Shown in pieces: positions 14,423 to 21,293 of a stretch of 33,519 nucleotides of DNA. Within the stretch, counting starts at the first letter, position 1, and the number at the start of each line of letters is the position of its first letter. Source of the DNA: SZUA-359 sp039809125. Lineage in GTDB: Bacteria > Patescibacteriota > Saccharimonadia > Saccharimonadales > Saccharimonadaceae. Under the pieces are notes generated by a model. The model was not told the origin of the DNA. It did no database searches and saw nothing but the letters and a program-made list of their open reading frames with translations. Both the position numbers and the translations under genes were made by a program. The DNA lies in assembly GCA_039809125.1 (NCBI GenBank), contig JBDHUM010000010.1, positions 1 to 33,519 on the forward strand, read 5' to 3'.

Positions 14423-15478
14423 ATGAGTACAAGCATGCGATTTCACTCAGCCCACCCTGTGCGAGTTTTCTGGTTTTCGGTTTTGCTTACACTAGCCCTT
14501 GGGGCTGTTGTGGCAATATACGGCAGCCTGGCTGATTGTTGGCTTTTTGTTATTTTATTGATTCTAGAGGTGACGTTTAGTTTTGATAACGCAGTTATCA
14601 ACAGTAAGGTGCTCTCACGCATGTCACCTGTTTGGCAGACAATTTTCCTAACAGTTGGCATTTTTATTGCAGTTTTTGTGGTCCGATTTGCACTACCCAT
14701 ATTAGTAGTCATGTTTGCCGCCAACACCGATTTTAACCATGTAATTAATTTGGCAATGCATAACCCTGAAGAGTACGCAAAAGTATTGCATACAGCAGCA
14801 CCAATAATTAATGCGTTTGGTGGAGCATTTTTGATGATGATCGGGATCAGTTATTTTATCGACCGCAAGAAAGATATTCACTGGTTACAGCACATCGAAA
14901 ATCGACTAGCGCTTGCAAGTAAGTACGAAAATTTCAAGGCGCTCATTATGTTGAGTTTTGCCCTCATTCTTTATGTAACAGTTGACCCCGCCTATCACAC
15001 CACCGTATTAGTTGCATCGCTGTGTGGTATCGTGCTCCATATGCTCCTAGAAGTAATGGGTGCATTTTTTGAACACCGCCAAAACAATGCAAAGCATCTA
15101 GTCGGATGGAGTGCATTTATGAGCTTCCTCTATCTCGAAATACTCGATGCCTCTTTCAGTTTTGATGGCGTCGTTGGAGCGTTCGCTGTCACCTCCAGTG
15201 TGTTGCTAATCATCACTGGGCTTGGAGCCGGAGCAATTTGGGTTCGATCTATGACCGTTTACTTACTGCGCTCTGGTACCCTCGGTAAATACAAATATCT
15301 AGAACACGGCGCTCACTGGGCAATTTTAGCGCTCGGTAGCGTTATGGTGCTTAAGCTCTATCATATAGAAGCGCCAGGATGGATGGTTGGTTCCCTTGGT
15401 CTTGTATTTATCACGACGGCAATTGTTTCAAGCGTGCTCGAAAAACGACGCTTGACCCAAGCAAAAGCTCATCAATAA
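14423..15478 (+). CDS. DUF475/TerC-superfamily integral membrane protein
   Basis: 351 residues and about 9 hydrophobic helices. Two TerC-type repeats are visible: ILEVTFSFDNAVINSKVL (E-x3-SFDNA) and LEILDASFSFDGVVGAFA. Paired acidic residues of this kind in TerC-like proteins are thought to carry metal ions, such as Mn2+ or Ca2+, out of the cell or to exported metalloproteins. DUF475 members are often annotated as tellurium-resistance-like, but the role is unsettled. The central soluble loop reads DRKKDIHWLQHIENR. The ATG was chosen because the -10 box overlaps the earlier in-frame ATG. Divergent from corA. Confidence 0.82.
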   Translation: MSTSMRFHSAHPVRVFWFSVLLTLALGAVVAIYGSLADCWLFVILLILEVTFSFDNAVINSKVLSRMSPVWQTIFLTVGIFIAVFVVRFALPILVVMFAANTDFNHVINLAMHNPEEYAKVLHTAAPIINAFGGAFLMMIGISYFIDRKKDIHWLQHIENRLALASKYENFKALIMLSFALILYVTVDPAYHTTVLVASLCGIVLHMLLEVMGAFFEHRQNNAKHLVGWSAFMSFLYLEILDASFSFDGVVGAFAVTSSVLLIITGLGAGAIWVRSMTVYLLRSGTLGKYKYLEHGAHWAILALGSVMVLKLYHIEAPGWMVGSLGLVFITTAIVSSVLEKRRLTQAKAHQ

Positions 15479-15492
15479 GGGTCGGCTATAGT

Positions 15493-16530
15493 CTATTTCG
15501 AGAATTTCTTCAACTTAGCTTTCGGCAGTACCAATGAAAACGTACTCCCCTTGCCAACTACACTTTTTAGCTCAATCGATCCGTTATGTGCTAATGCAAT
15601 CTTTTGAGCAATTTCAAGGCCTAGACCATACCCATTGGTCTTTCCTGTCTTTGTTCTGGCTTCGTCGGTTCGATAGAACCGATCAAAAATTTTCTTTTGA
15701 TCGGTTCTCGCAATACCTGGACCATTATCACTGACATGAATCGCAACATGATTACGACGAGTAGATGTCGTAGAAAGTGTTACTGTATCATTCTTGCTTG
15801 AATATTTAATTGCATTATCAAGCAAGATCGTTAGGGCTTGAGCTGCAGAATCAATATCCACTAAAACAAAATCGTTTGTCGTCGTATCGTGAATTGTAAT
15901 TCCTTGCTCTATCGCCCTAACTGCTACGCTGGTGAGTGAGAGTGAGACAATATCATGAATTCCTTCACGCGCTACCATCAACTTGCGATCATCGGCCGCT
16001 AGCTCTAATAATAGTGATGTCATGCGCTGTAAGCGATGTACATCATCGAGATTGCTTTCAATGATAGCTCTAGCATCTTTCACGGTCAATTTTTGCCGTC
16101 TTAACGCCACTTCGTTTGTCGTCTGAATTGCTGTCAAAGGTGTTCTTAATTCATGACTAGCATCAGAAACAAAGCGAGTTTGCATTGCAACATTGCGCTC
16201 AATTGGTTCAAGCGTCCAACGAGCCAAAATAAAACTTAGTGCTCCGCCAAATAAAAATACAACTATGTTGAGCAACACAAACTGAGCCATCAAATCACGT
16301 TTACTGTCTTCTGTCAGCTGTTCGAGGTAGCGAATAATTCTCGGTGGTGAATTAAAGCGCCCATTGTCATCTTGAATGATAGCACCGGGAACTTGTCTAT
16401 TAAGATGGTTTGCCGAAACAGTATAGAGTGCAGTACTAAAAACAACTGACATTAGCATGATGATTGCCAAATAAATCGCTGTCAGTCTTAGTGTTTGTGA
16501 ACGCCAAAACTGACCTAGCTGCTCAATCAT
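15493..16530 (-). CDS. Two-component sensor histidine kinase
   Basis: 345 residues. TM1 (~14-38) and TM2 (~82-102) flank a short ~45-residue extracytoplasmic sensor segment. No HAMP domain is obvious; TM2 leads almost directly into the HisKA domain with FVSDASHELRTPL (phospho-His H126). The HATPase domain carries the N box LLDNAIKYS (N239), G1 box DNGPGI (268-273), F box IFDRFYR and G2 box GYGLGL (300-305). The start overlaps the response-regulator stop by four bases (ATGA), a typical cognate pair. The signal is unknown. The small sensor loop suggests sensing in or near the membrane. Confidence 0.95.
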   Translation of the reverse strand: MIEQLGQFWRSQTLRLTAIYLAIIMLMSVVFSTALYTVSANHLNRQVPGAIIQDDNGRFNSPPRIIRYLEQLTEDSKRDLMAQFVLLNIVVFLFGGALSFILARWTLEPIERNVAMQTRFVSDASHELRTPLTAIQTTNEVALRRQKLTVKDARAIIESNLDDVHRLQRMTSLLLELAADDRKLMVAREGIHDIVSLSLTSVAVRAIEQGITIHDTTTNDFVLVDIDSAAQALTILLDNAIKYSSKNDTVTLSTTSTRRNHVAIHVSDNGPGIARTDQKKIFDRFYRTDEARTKTGKTNGYGLGLEIAQKIALAHNGSIELKSVVGKGSTFSLVLPKAKLKKFSK

Positions 16531-17210
16531 ATCGTCGCATCTTTCACGACATATCCAAATCCTCGCACTGTTTGAATGAGCGGCCTAGAATTTGGAAATG
16601 GACGATCGATTTTGTTACGTAGATAAGTAATAAAGACCTCAACATTATTTGGCAATATATCGGCATCAAAGTCCCATACGTGCGTGATAATATTGTTTTT
16701 GCTTAAAATTCTGTCTTTATTTCGTAACAGATATTCCAAAATTGCGAACTCTTTCGCTGAAAGCTGAATCGCTTTACTACCACGTGTTACTGTATGCTTG
16801 GCAAGATCGAGCCTAAGATCATCTGCCTCAAGAATAGTATTGATCGTCTCATTCGGTCGGCGTAACAATGCCCGAATGCGAGCGAGTAAAACATCAAACG
16901 AGAATGGTTTCGCAAGATAATCATCGGCGCCAGCATCCAGTCCAGTCACGACATCCGCAGAACGCCCTCTGGCCGTCAAAAGCAAAACCGGCACATGATT
17001 ATTGGCTTGACGTAACTCCTTACACACCTCAATACCATTTTTTTTAGGTAACATAATATCAAGAACGATTAGATCAAATTCATCAGCCAACGCCGTACGG
17101 ATACCTTCTTCACCATCAAATACGATATCAACAGCGTAACCTTCTTGGCTAAGGCCTTCTCTTAATGCAGTCGCAATGCGATGCTCGTCTTCAACAACTA
17201 AAATTCTCAC
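16527..17210 (-). CDS. OmpR/PhoB-family response regulator
   Basis: 227 residues. The receiver domain has acidic E7/D8, phospho-acceptor D51 (LIVLDIMLPKKNG), T79 and K101 (YLAKPF). The C-terminal winged helix (Trans_Reg_C, ~125-225) contains LSAKEFAILEYLL and ends TVRGFGYVV. Cognate to the overlapping kinase. The GTG start has TGC-TACCAT ending 6 nt upstream, so it is possibly leaderless. A 7-4-7 direct repeat typical of this family's DNA sites lies at the promoter of the next upstream gene, a likely target. Confidence 0.95.
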   Translation of the reverse strand: MRILVVEDEHRIATALREGLSQEGYAVDIVFDGEEGIRTALADEFDLIVLDIMLPKKNGIEVCKELRQANNHVPVLLLTARGRSADVVTGLDAGADDYLAKPFSFDVLLARIRALLRRPNETINTILEADDLRLDLAKHTVTRGSKAIQLSAKEFAILEYLLRNKDRILSKNNIITHVWDFDADILPNNVEVFITYLRNKIDRPFPNSRPLIQTVRGFGYVVKDATI

Positions 17211-17216
17211 TTACAT

Positions 17217-17225
17217 ATGGTAGCA
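17217..17225 (-). promoter_or_regulatory. Putative leaderless -10 TGCTACCAT of the response regulator gene
   Basis: TGC-TACCAT ends 6 nt before the GTG. The hexamer is a weak match, but the extended TG and the spacing fit the pattern of the other leaderless genes here. Confidence 0.35.
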
Positions 17226-17256
17226 TCACTTTGCTTAAATGTAGCTTAATGATTAA

Positions 17257-17523
17257 TTAAAACGCTGAAGAATAAGACATCTCAGGCCAAATGTAGTGTG
17301 ATACTTGCTTGCCTTTTGTACTCGCTTGAACCCACCAATCTTCAGCTGTTCGCTGAATAACAACCAGCCCCTTGCGACGTAAGCTATTAACTCCAGCGAG
17401 AACCCGACCCCGCTGCATGCCAAGATTTCGAGATAAACTTATAATGTCCTCTTCGCCGGATTCACTGATTTGCTGGAGTATTAATGAGTCCTCGGTCGAG
17501 AGTGATATCTTTGGTTTTTTCAT
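17257..17523 (-). CDS. Small winged-helix (MarR-like) protein
   Basis: 88 residues. A single HTH domain (~8-70) has LILQQISES, then ISLSRNLGMQRGRVLAGVNS as helix 2/recognition helix and LRRKGLVVIQ leading into the wing. The aromatic tail (DWWVQAST... HYIWPEMSYSSAF) is unusual. A DNA-binding role is inferred from fold only. It has a good Shine-Dalgarno (AAAGGAG, 8-nt spacing). Its promoter carries a PhoB/OmpR-type box, so it probably belongs to the regulon of the adjacent two-component system. Confidence 0.72.
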   Translation of the reverse strand: MKKPKISLSTEDSLILQQISESGEEDIISLSRNLGMQRGRVLAGVNSLRRKGLVVIQRTAEDWWVQASTKGKQVSHYIWPEMSYSSAF

Positions 17524-17556
17524 TTGTGTACTCCTTTCTTGTATGTTTACGGGCTT

Positions 17557-17589
17557 ATTATTACAAGTAATTCTTAAAATGATCTTAAA
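17557..17589 (-). promoter_or_regulatory. Response-regulator box plus extended -10
   Basis: TCTTAAA-N4-TCTTAAA (17572-17589, plus strand) is an exact 7-4-7 direct repeat with 11-bp period, the layout of PhoB/OmpR-family binding sites. Read leftward, it lies about 10 bp upstream of TGT-AATAAT (17557-17565), replacing a -35 box. This is the standard position for activation by this family. Confidence 0.6.
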
Positions 17590-17677
17590 TTTGTGAATTA
17601 ACTTTAAATCCCATATGTTGAGTTTTTTACTACGTTAATATTACCTCTGTTGCGTAGTATTCTATTCATCAATATAT

Positions 17678-17706
17678 TTGACTGAAAAATCGTAAATCGA
17701 TATGAT
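17678..17706 (+). promoter_or_regulatory. Promoter of the LysM-CHAP gene (TTGACT-N17-TATGAT)
   Basis: Five of six -35 bases and five of six -10 bases match consensus at the optimal 17-bp spacing. Predicted transcription start near 17713, giving a leader of about 86 nt. Confidence 0.65.
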
Positions 17707-17716
17707 CGTTCTTGTG

Positions 17717-17779
17717 TTTTTTGAAACTATGCTCAGCATAATTTCAAAAAAATTGTCGCATACTTAAATACCGCGACAA
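17717..17779 (+). promoter_or_regulatory. Two-hairpin 5' leader of the LysM-CHAP mRNA
   Basis: Hairpin 1 (17717-17751): 16-nt arms with one mismatch and a 3-nt loop, T6GAAACTATGC paired with GCATAATTTCA6, starting a few bases from the predicted 5' end. Hairpin 2 (17753-17779): TTGTCGC/GCGACAA around 13 nt. The Shine-Dalgarno follows 9 bases later. Possibly a stabilising or regulatory leader. Confidence 0.5.
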
Positions 17780-17798
17780 AAATTTAGTAAGGAGGAAG

Positions 17799-18503
17799 AT
17801 GAAGATTACTACTAAAATGGTGCTGTTAAGCATCCTAACATTTACTGTGCTTGCTAACGGAGCAACCGCTAGCGCCACTGATGATAAGGCGACCAAAAAA
17901 ACTGAAGATTCTGTAGTTACTGTTGTAGCAGGTGATACACTTGAGTCAATCGCCACTAAATATAAGCGAACTTACGTAGAGCTTTTTAACGCCAATGCCT
18001 CGATTATCAATCCAAATGCAATCGATGTCGGTGATATCGTCAGAATTCCTAAGGAAACCGAGGAACTCCCAAATCGATATGACGAGTTTGTCGCTTCGCA
18101 AGTTGTTTATCAAGCCCAGCCAGTTACTTACGTATACGGTAACTACAACGCTCCTTCCTATGTCGCCAACAGCGCAACTAATGACTACACCTATCGAGGT
18201 TCATCGGTCGGTAATACCTACTATCAAGGCTATTGTACTTGGTATGCTAAAGACCGTCGGCCAGACCTCCCTAATATGCTTGGCAATGGTGGGCAGTGGG
18301 TCAACAATGCCGCAGCTCAAGGCTACGCTACTGGGTCAACACCGCAAGTTGGCGCAATAGCTGAGACCGCTGGTCACGTCACCTATGTCGAGGCTGTCAA
18401 TAACAACGGTACCATTACAATTTCAGAAATGAACGGCGCGGCTGGATTCGGAAATGTTGGCACCCGTACTGTTTCGGCAAACGACTACCGTTATATCTAC
18501 TAG
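17799..18503 (+). CDS. Secreted LysM-CHAP peptidoglycan hydrolase
   Basis: 234 residues. A Sec signal peptide (~1-26, ending ATASA) is followed by one LysM domain (~39-84, VVAGDTLESIATKYK ... NAIDVGDIVRIP) that binds peptidoglycan. A Tyr/Asn-rich linker (~85-140) leads to a CHAP domain with catalytic Cys146 (GYCTWYAKDRRP), His193 (AGHVTYVE) and an acidic/amide partner in ISEMNG. CHAP enzymes cut the stem peptide or the amide bond. It may remodel the cell's own wall or, in an epibiotic lifestyle, act on a neighbour; the sequence cannot decide. The Shine-Dalgarno AAGGAGG sits unusually close (3 nt) to the ATG. Confidence 0.93.
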   Translation: MKITTKMVLLSILTFTVLANGATASATDDKATKKTEDSVVTVVAGDTLESIATKYKRTYVELFNANASIINPNAIDVGDIVRIPKETEELPNRYDEFVASQVVYQAQPVTYVYGNYNAPSYVANSATNDYTYRGSSVGNTYYQGYCTWYAKDRRPDLPNMLGNGGQWVNNAAAQGYATGSTPQVGAIAETAGHVTYVEAVNNNGTITISEMNGAAGFGNVGTRTVSANDYRYIY

Positions 18504-18530
18504 CTATAATGACTGAAATCACTACTAAAA

Positions 18531-18555
18531 ATACCCCTCTTGTCCAGAGGGGTAT
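18531..18555. terminator. Bidirectional intrinsic terminator
   Basis: ATACCCCTCT and AGAGGGGTAT form a perfect 10-bp stem with a 5-nt loop between convergent genes. The leftward transcript has the better U-run (TTTTT after the stem). The rightward tail (TGATTATC) is poor. Confidence 0.8.
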
Positions 18556-18577
18556 TGATTATCGATATTTAAAGTTA

Positions 18578-18835
18578 TTATCGACGCACTGCTTTCAAAA
18601 CAGCAAGCAGTAAAACAGCCCCTACTACAGCTACAAGCAAACTTGTAACATTGAAGCCATTTGGATCAACCGGTAGATTGAATAGCACACGTGCCAACCA
18701 ACCACCTAGAAGAGCTCCAATAATACCAACAACTACGTTAGCAAGCGCACCCATTTGAGCATCTGTTTTCATGATCATACTTGCGATCCATCCAGCTAGT
18801 CCACCAACAACTAACCACATTACGAGATCCCACAT
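18578..18835 (-). CDS. YeaQ/YmgE (GlsB) family membrane protein
   Basis: 85 residues, three hydrophobic helices and the family motifs WLVVGGLAGWIASMIMK (8-24), VVVGIIGALLGGWLAR and a C-terminal VVGAVLLLAVLKAVRR. These small 'transglycosylase-associated' proteins are general-stress membrane proteins of unknown activity. The Shine-Dalgarno AGGAGGAAG is very strong, and TATAAT lies 34 nt upstream of the start (with TTGTAT at 18 bp), suggesting high expression. Flanked by secreted-enzyme genes. Confidence 0.9.
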   Translation of the reverse strand: MWDLVMWLVVGGLAGWIASMIMKTDAQMGALANVVVGIIGALLGGWLARVLFNLPVDPNGFNVTSLLVAVVGAVLLLAVLKAVRR

Positions 18836-18869
18836 AATACTTCCTCCTGTTATTAATGATGTGCATCTA

Positions 18870-18875
18870 ATTATA
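18870..18875 (-). promoter_or_regulatory. -10 TATAAT of the YeaQ/YmgE gene
   Basis: A consensus TATAAT with TTGTAT 18 bp upstream gives a leadered mRNA containing AGGAGGAAG. Confidence 0.5.
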
Positions 18876-18962
18876 CATCACTTCGTATTATCAATACAAA
18901 ACTTTGACATTGATGCGCATGTGTACGAAAATATAGGGTAGTGTTCAAAATAAGGAGATACC

Positions 18963-20198
18963 ATGGGGATTAGTTGCAGAAAGTATATTAACGTAAAGTA
19001 TTACGCTCGTCATAGTCTGTTTATTACTCTGTTGCTAGCTATCACCATAGCAATCCCGACTGGTACTGCCAATGCTACCAGCTACTCATTTGTCTCGATG
19101 CCAGATTTCTTGAATGCAGATGTTGGTGATGTTAGTAGTTCACCCTACTATATTCCTGGTAACCCAAACTCAACTAACGAATCGTATCAAGCAGCTCTTG
19201 CGACAGTGCTTAACGGTCTCGCGTCTGAAGGTATCCCTGACGTACTTATAGCTGGTGATTTTGTCGAAGGACACTGGGGAATTGATACAGCAAATACGGG
19301 GACCTTCGGTCCAGTTGATACCGAAGAAAACGCTGTACAAGCCGTCCGGAATGCGGCTGGTGTTTATTATCCACAGGGTCTTGAGCGCTTTACCAGCCGT
19401 GGCCTCACCGTTTATCCGTCAGTCGGCGATCATGAAATTGGTGATAATCCTTGGGGCCCAAGTAGTGGCACCTTCGCTGGGTTTAAACACCGAAATATGA
19501 GTACTTTTAAGAGCGAATTTTCAAAATACTATTATAAAAACTCTGACGGAACTGATCGTTTTGTTGACCACCCGAGCGGTCAGGCAGCGGGAACCTCCTA
19601 TGCAGTCAGATTGGATCCGGAAGTTCAGCTTATTTCGCTCGATGTTTTTCGTAAAACCAGCACAACAATTATTCCGTCACTTGATACGGCACAGCTAACA
19701 TGGCTCGAAAGCGTACTGAAACAGGCTAATGCGGATGGTGTTGATTGGATCATTGTTCAAGGACACACACCCATTCTCGGCCCGGTTCGATCAAAAAGTT
19801 CTTCAAAACTGATGTACCAAGGAGGTGTCAATTCACCTTTATGGAAAATGATGACAAAATATAAAGTAGACCTATACCTCTGTGGTGAAGTTCACGATAT
19901 CACCGCTCGTTACGGCATGGGCATTACTCAAATTAGCCACGGTGGATTAGCTTACAACGGTGATGCTAATTACTTAATTGGCACTATCACTGACAATCGT
20001 CTCAACATGACCGTCAAGCGTTTTACTGGTGGTATCGCCGATCGCTCACAAAAAATGTGGCAAACTGACATGGCAAAAGCAAAACCGATTTCAGTACTCT
20101 ACCCAAATCCGACTGCAATTAGCGTTGGTACAATGTCGATTCGCAGTGACAATACCATCCTCTCGCGTAGTGGTGAGCTACTACCGTACAGGCCTTAA
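18963..20198 (+). CDS. Secreted calcineurin-like metallophosphoesterase
   Basis: 411 residues. The N-terminus is a long basic n-region (~18 residues) and a hydrophobic core ending near TANA, a signal peptide. The metallophosphoesterase order is recognisable: SMPDFLNADVGD (first metal-binding strand), AGDFVE (98-102, usual GDxxD), VGDHE (usual GNHE, Asn replaced by Asp156), QGHTP (H268) and CGEVH (308-311, usual GHxH). Layout and size resemble purple-acid-phosphatase-like extracellular phosphatases. Several ligands deviate, so activity is probable but not certain. The C-terminal ~70 residues have no recognised domain. Shine-Dalgarno AAGGAGA at 5-nt spacing. Confidence 0.82.
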   Translation: MGISCRKYINVKYYARHSLFITLLLAITIAIPTGTANATSYSFVSMPDFLNADVGDVSSSPYYIPGNPNSTNESYQAALATVLNGLASEGIPDVLIAGDFVEGHWGIDTANTGTFGPVDTEENAVQAVRNAAGVYYPQGLERFTSRGLTVYPSVGDHEIGDNPWGPSSGTFAGFKHRNMSTFKSEFSKYYYKNSDGTDRFVDHPSGQAAGTSYAVRLDPEVQLISLDVFRKTSTTIIPSLDTAQLTWLESVLKQANADGVDWIIVQGHTPILGPVRSKSSSKLMYQGGVNSPLWKMMTKYKVDLYLCGEVHDITARYGMGITQISHGGLAYNGDANYLIGTITDNRLNMTVKRFTGGIADRSQKMWQTDMAKAKPISVLYPNPTAISVGTMSIRSDNTILSRSGELLPYRP

Positions 20199-20219
20199 TA
20201 AAGTCACGTTATACCTAAG

Positions 20220-20248
20220 GGCAGGCTCGTTTTAACAACAAGTCTGCC
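20220..20248. terminator. Weak hairpin between convergent genes
   Basis: GGCAGGCT and AGTCTGCC pair over 8 positions (one G-U) around a 13-nt loop, between the phosphoesterase and flavin-reductase stops. There is no T-run, so it is a poor terminator. Confidence 0.3.
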
Positions 20249-20268
20249 TATAGTGAAGAAATTCTTAA

Positions 20269-20817
20269 TTAGTGGCTACTAATCTTATCTAGAAGTCCAT
20301 CAATTGTTCGTCCAACCGTCTCATCGAAAACTTCCTGATCTGTAATTACCCCATCTGGAGTTATCTCTTTACCAAGTGTAAAGCGCGCAATCGGTTCAAC
20401 GAGATCAAGCTTAATCACATCATTCACAGCTTGAAAGTTAGTGAGTGAGTGCTCACCACCATAAAATCCGTAAGCAACAACTGCAGTCGGTTTTGCTTTC
20501 CATTCATTGTATAGCCAGTCAATGGCATTTTTCTGCAGTGCTGTCATGCTGTGGTTGTACTCCGGCATAGTAAAAATCACGCCGTCTGCCGATTTAATTT
20601 GATCTGACCACTCTTGAACTGCTTTGTGGGTAAACGTAAAATTTGGTCTTGAAGGTGGTGCGGTGGCATCAAAAAATGGTAGATTCATAGCTGCCAGATC
20701 AGCTACCTCCGTCTTGATATCAGTCTTGCTGCCCAAAAGCCGTAGTACTTCTTTTGTCACAATTTTGTTAACACTATTTGGACGAGCGCTTCCTGTAATT
20801 ACTACTATTTTCGACAT
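20269..20817 (-). CDS. NADPH-dependent FMN reductase family protein
   Basis: 182 residues, flavodoxin-like fold. VVITGSARPNSVN (5-17) is the FMN phosphate-binding loop, IFTMPEYNHSM carries the family PEYN motif, and YGFYGGEHS contacts the isoalloxazine. Members reduce quinones, chromate or azo dyes with NAD(P)H. I start at the second ATG because AAGGAG lies 4-5 nt before it; the earlier in-frame ATG overlaps that ribosome site. Eleven bases separate it from the ArsR-type regulator upstream, so it is the regulated gene of a two-gene operon. Confidence 0.9.
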   Translation of the reverse strand: MSKIVVITGSARPNSVNKIVTKEVLRLLGSKTDIKTEVADLAAMNLPFFDATAPPSRPNFTFTHKAVQEWSDQIKSADGVIFTMPEYNHSMTALQKNAIDWLYNEWKAKPTAVVAYGFYGGEHSLTNFQAVNDVIKLDLVEPIARFTLGKEITPDGVITDQEVFDETVGRTIDGLLDKISSH

Positions 20818-20828
20818 ATATCTCCTTA

Positions 20829-21113
20829 TCATTCGGTTAGTTTTTTTATATCAATTCCCATATCGGTAAGTAAACGATGGTTGATCACATATGACTTTGA
20901 TGTGCCGTCCTTTCGCTCAATCAGCACACCAGCACTGACCAATTTAGCAAAGTGATGGCTCAAGGTTGGTTGTGATAACCGCGTCGTGTTCGTGCACGAT
21001 GAAGTTATATCACAACCAGAAATTGGTGTACGCTTCGCAGCAATAGTTCGCACCAAATCAATTCGAACACTATCACCCAAAGCCTTTAGTACTTCTATGC
21101 GCTGATCGCTCAC
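20829..21113 (-). CDS. ArsR-family winged-helix regulator
   Basis: 94 residues. EVLKALGDSVRIDLVRTI is the typical ArsR first helix; RLSQPTLSHHFAKLVSAGVL is the HTH, and IERKDGTSKSYVI the wing. Cys34 and Cys40 lie just before the recognition helix but do not form the ELCVCDL metal site, so a thiol-redox or other signal is possible. The start is GTG, with TATACT ending 7 nt upstream (leaderless). A 22-bp dyad overlaps that promoter. Operon with an NADPH-dependent flavin reductase suggests an electrophile or oxidant response. Confidence 0.9.
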   Translation of the reverse strand: MSDQRIEVLKALGDSVRIDLVRTIAAKRTPISGCDITSSCTNTTRLSQPTLSHHFAKLVSAGVLIERKDGTSKSYVINHRLLTDMGIDIKKLTE

Positions 21114-21120
21114 TCTATTT

Positions 21121-21144
21121 AGTATATAGAAATATTTCGATATA
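21121..21144 (-). promoter_or_regulatory. arsR promoter and overlapping operator
   Basis: The -10 TATACT (21121-21126) ends 7 nt before the GTG. Overlapping it, 21123-21144 is a 22-bp palindrome with 20 matching positions and a perfect GAAATATTTC core. This fits negative autoregulation by the ArsR protein. Confidence 0.6.
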
Positions 21145-21155
21145 TCAATAGTGTG

Positions 21156-21184
21156 TTGATGATCGTTATGTTTTATGCTATAAT
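21156..21184 (+). promoter_or_regulatory. Promoter of the DEAD-box helicase gene
   Basis: TTGATG (21156-21161), 17-bp spacer and TATAAT (21179-21184) preceded by TGC: near-consensus with an extended -10. The predicted leader is about 100 nt, the longest in this window. Confidence 0.7.
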
Positions 21185-21212
21185 GAGCTTAGTAGTGTAG
21201 TTTAAACAAAAA

Positions 21213-21270
21213 ACTATCTCGGATGAATACTCGTAGATTAGCCTCATAACTTCTTGTCGTTCATCATAGT
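21213..21270 (+). promoter_or_regulatory. Long-range stem in the helicase mRNA leader
   Basis: ACTAT (21213-21217) pairs with ATAGT (21266-21270) and GATGAA (21222-21227) with TTCATC (21260-21265). That is 11 bp interrupted by a 4-nt bulge, closing a 32-nt loop. The stem ends 10 bases before the ribosome site (AAAGG) region. Confidence 0.4.
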
Positions 21271-21293
21271 ATCACGCACAAGAAAGGTATTTT

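Noticed and set aside
17717..17751. The 16-bp hairpin before the LysM-CHAP gene as an intrinsic terminator
   Set aside because: No T-run follows the stem on either strand, the stem is AT-rich, and no gene ends just upstream. It fits better as a 5' leader element.
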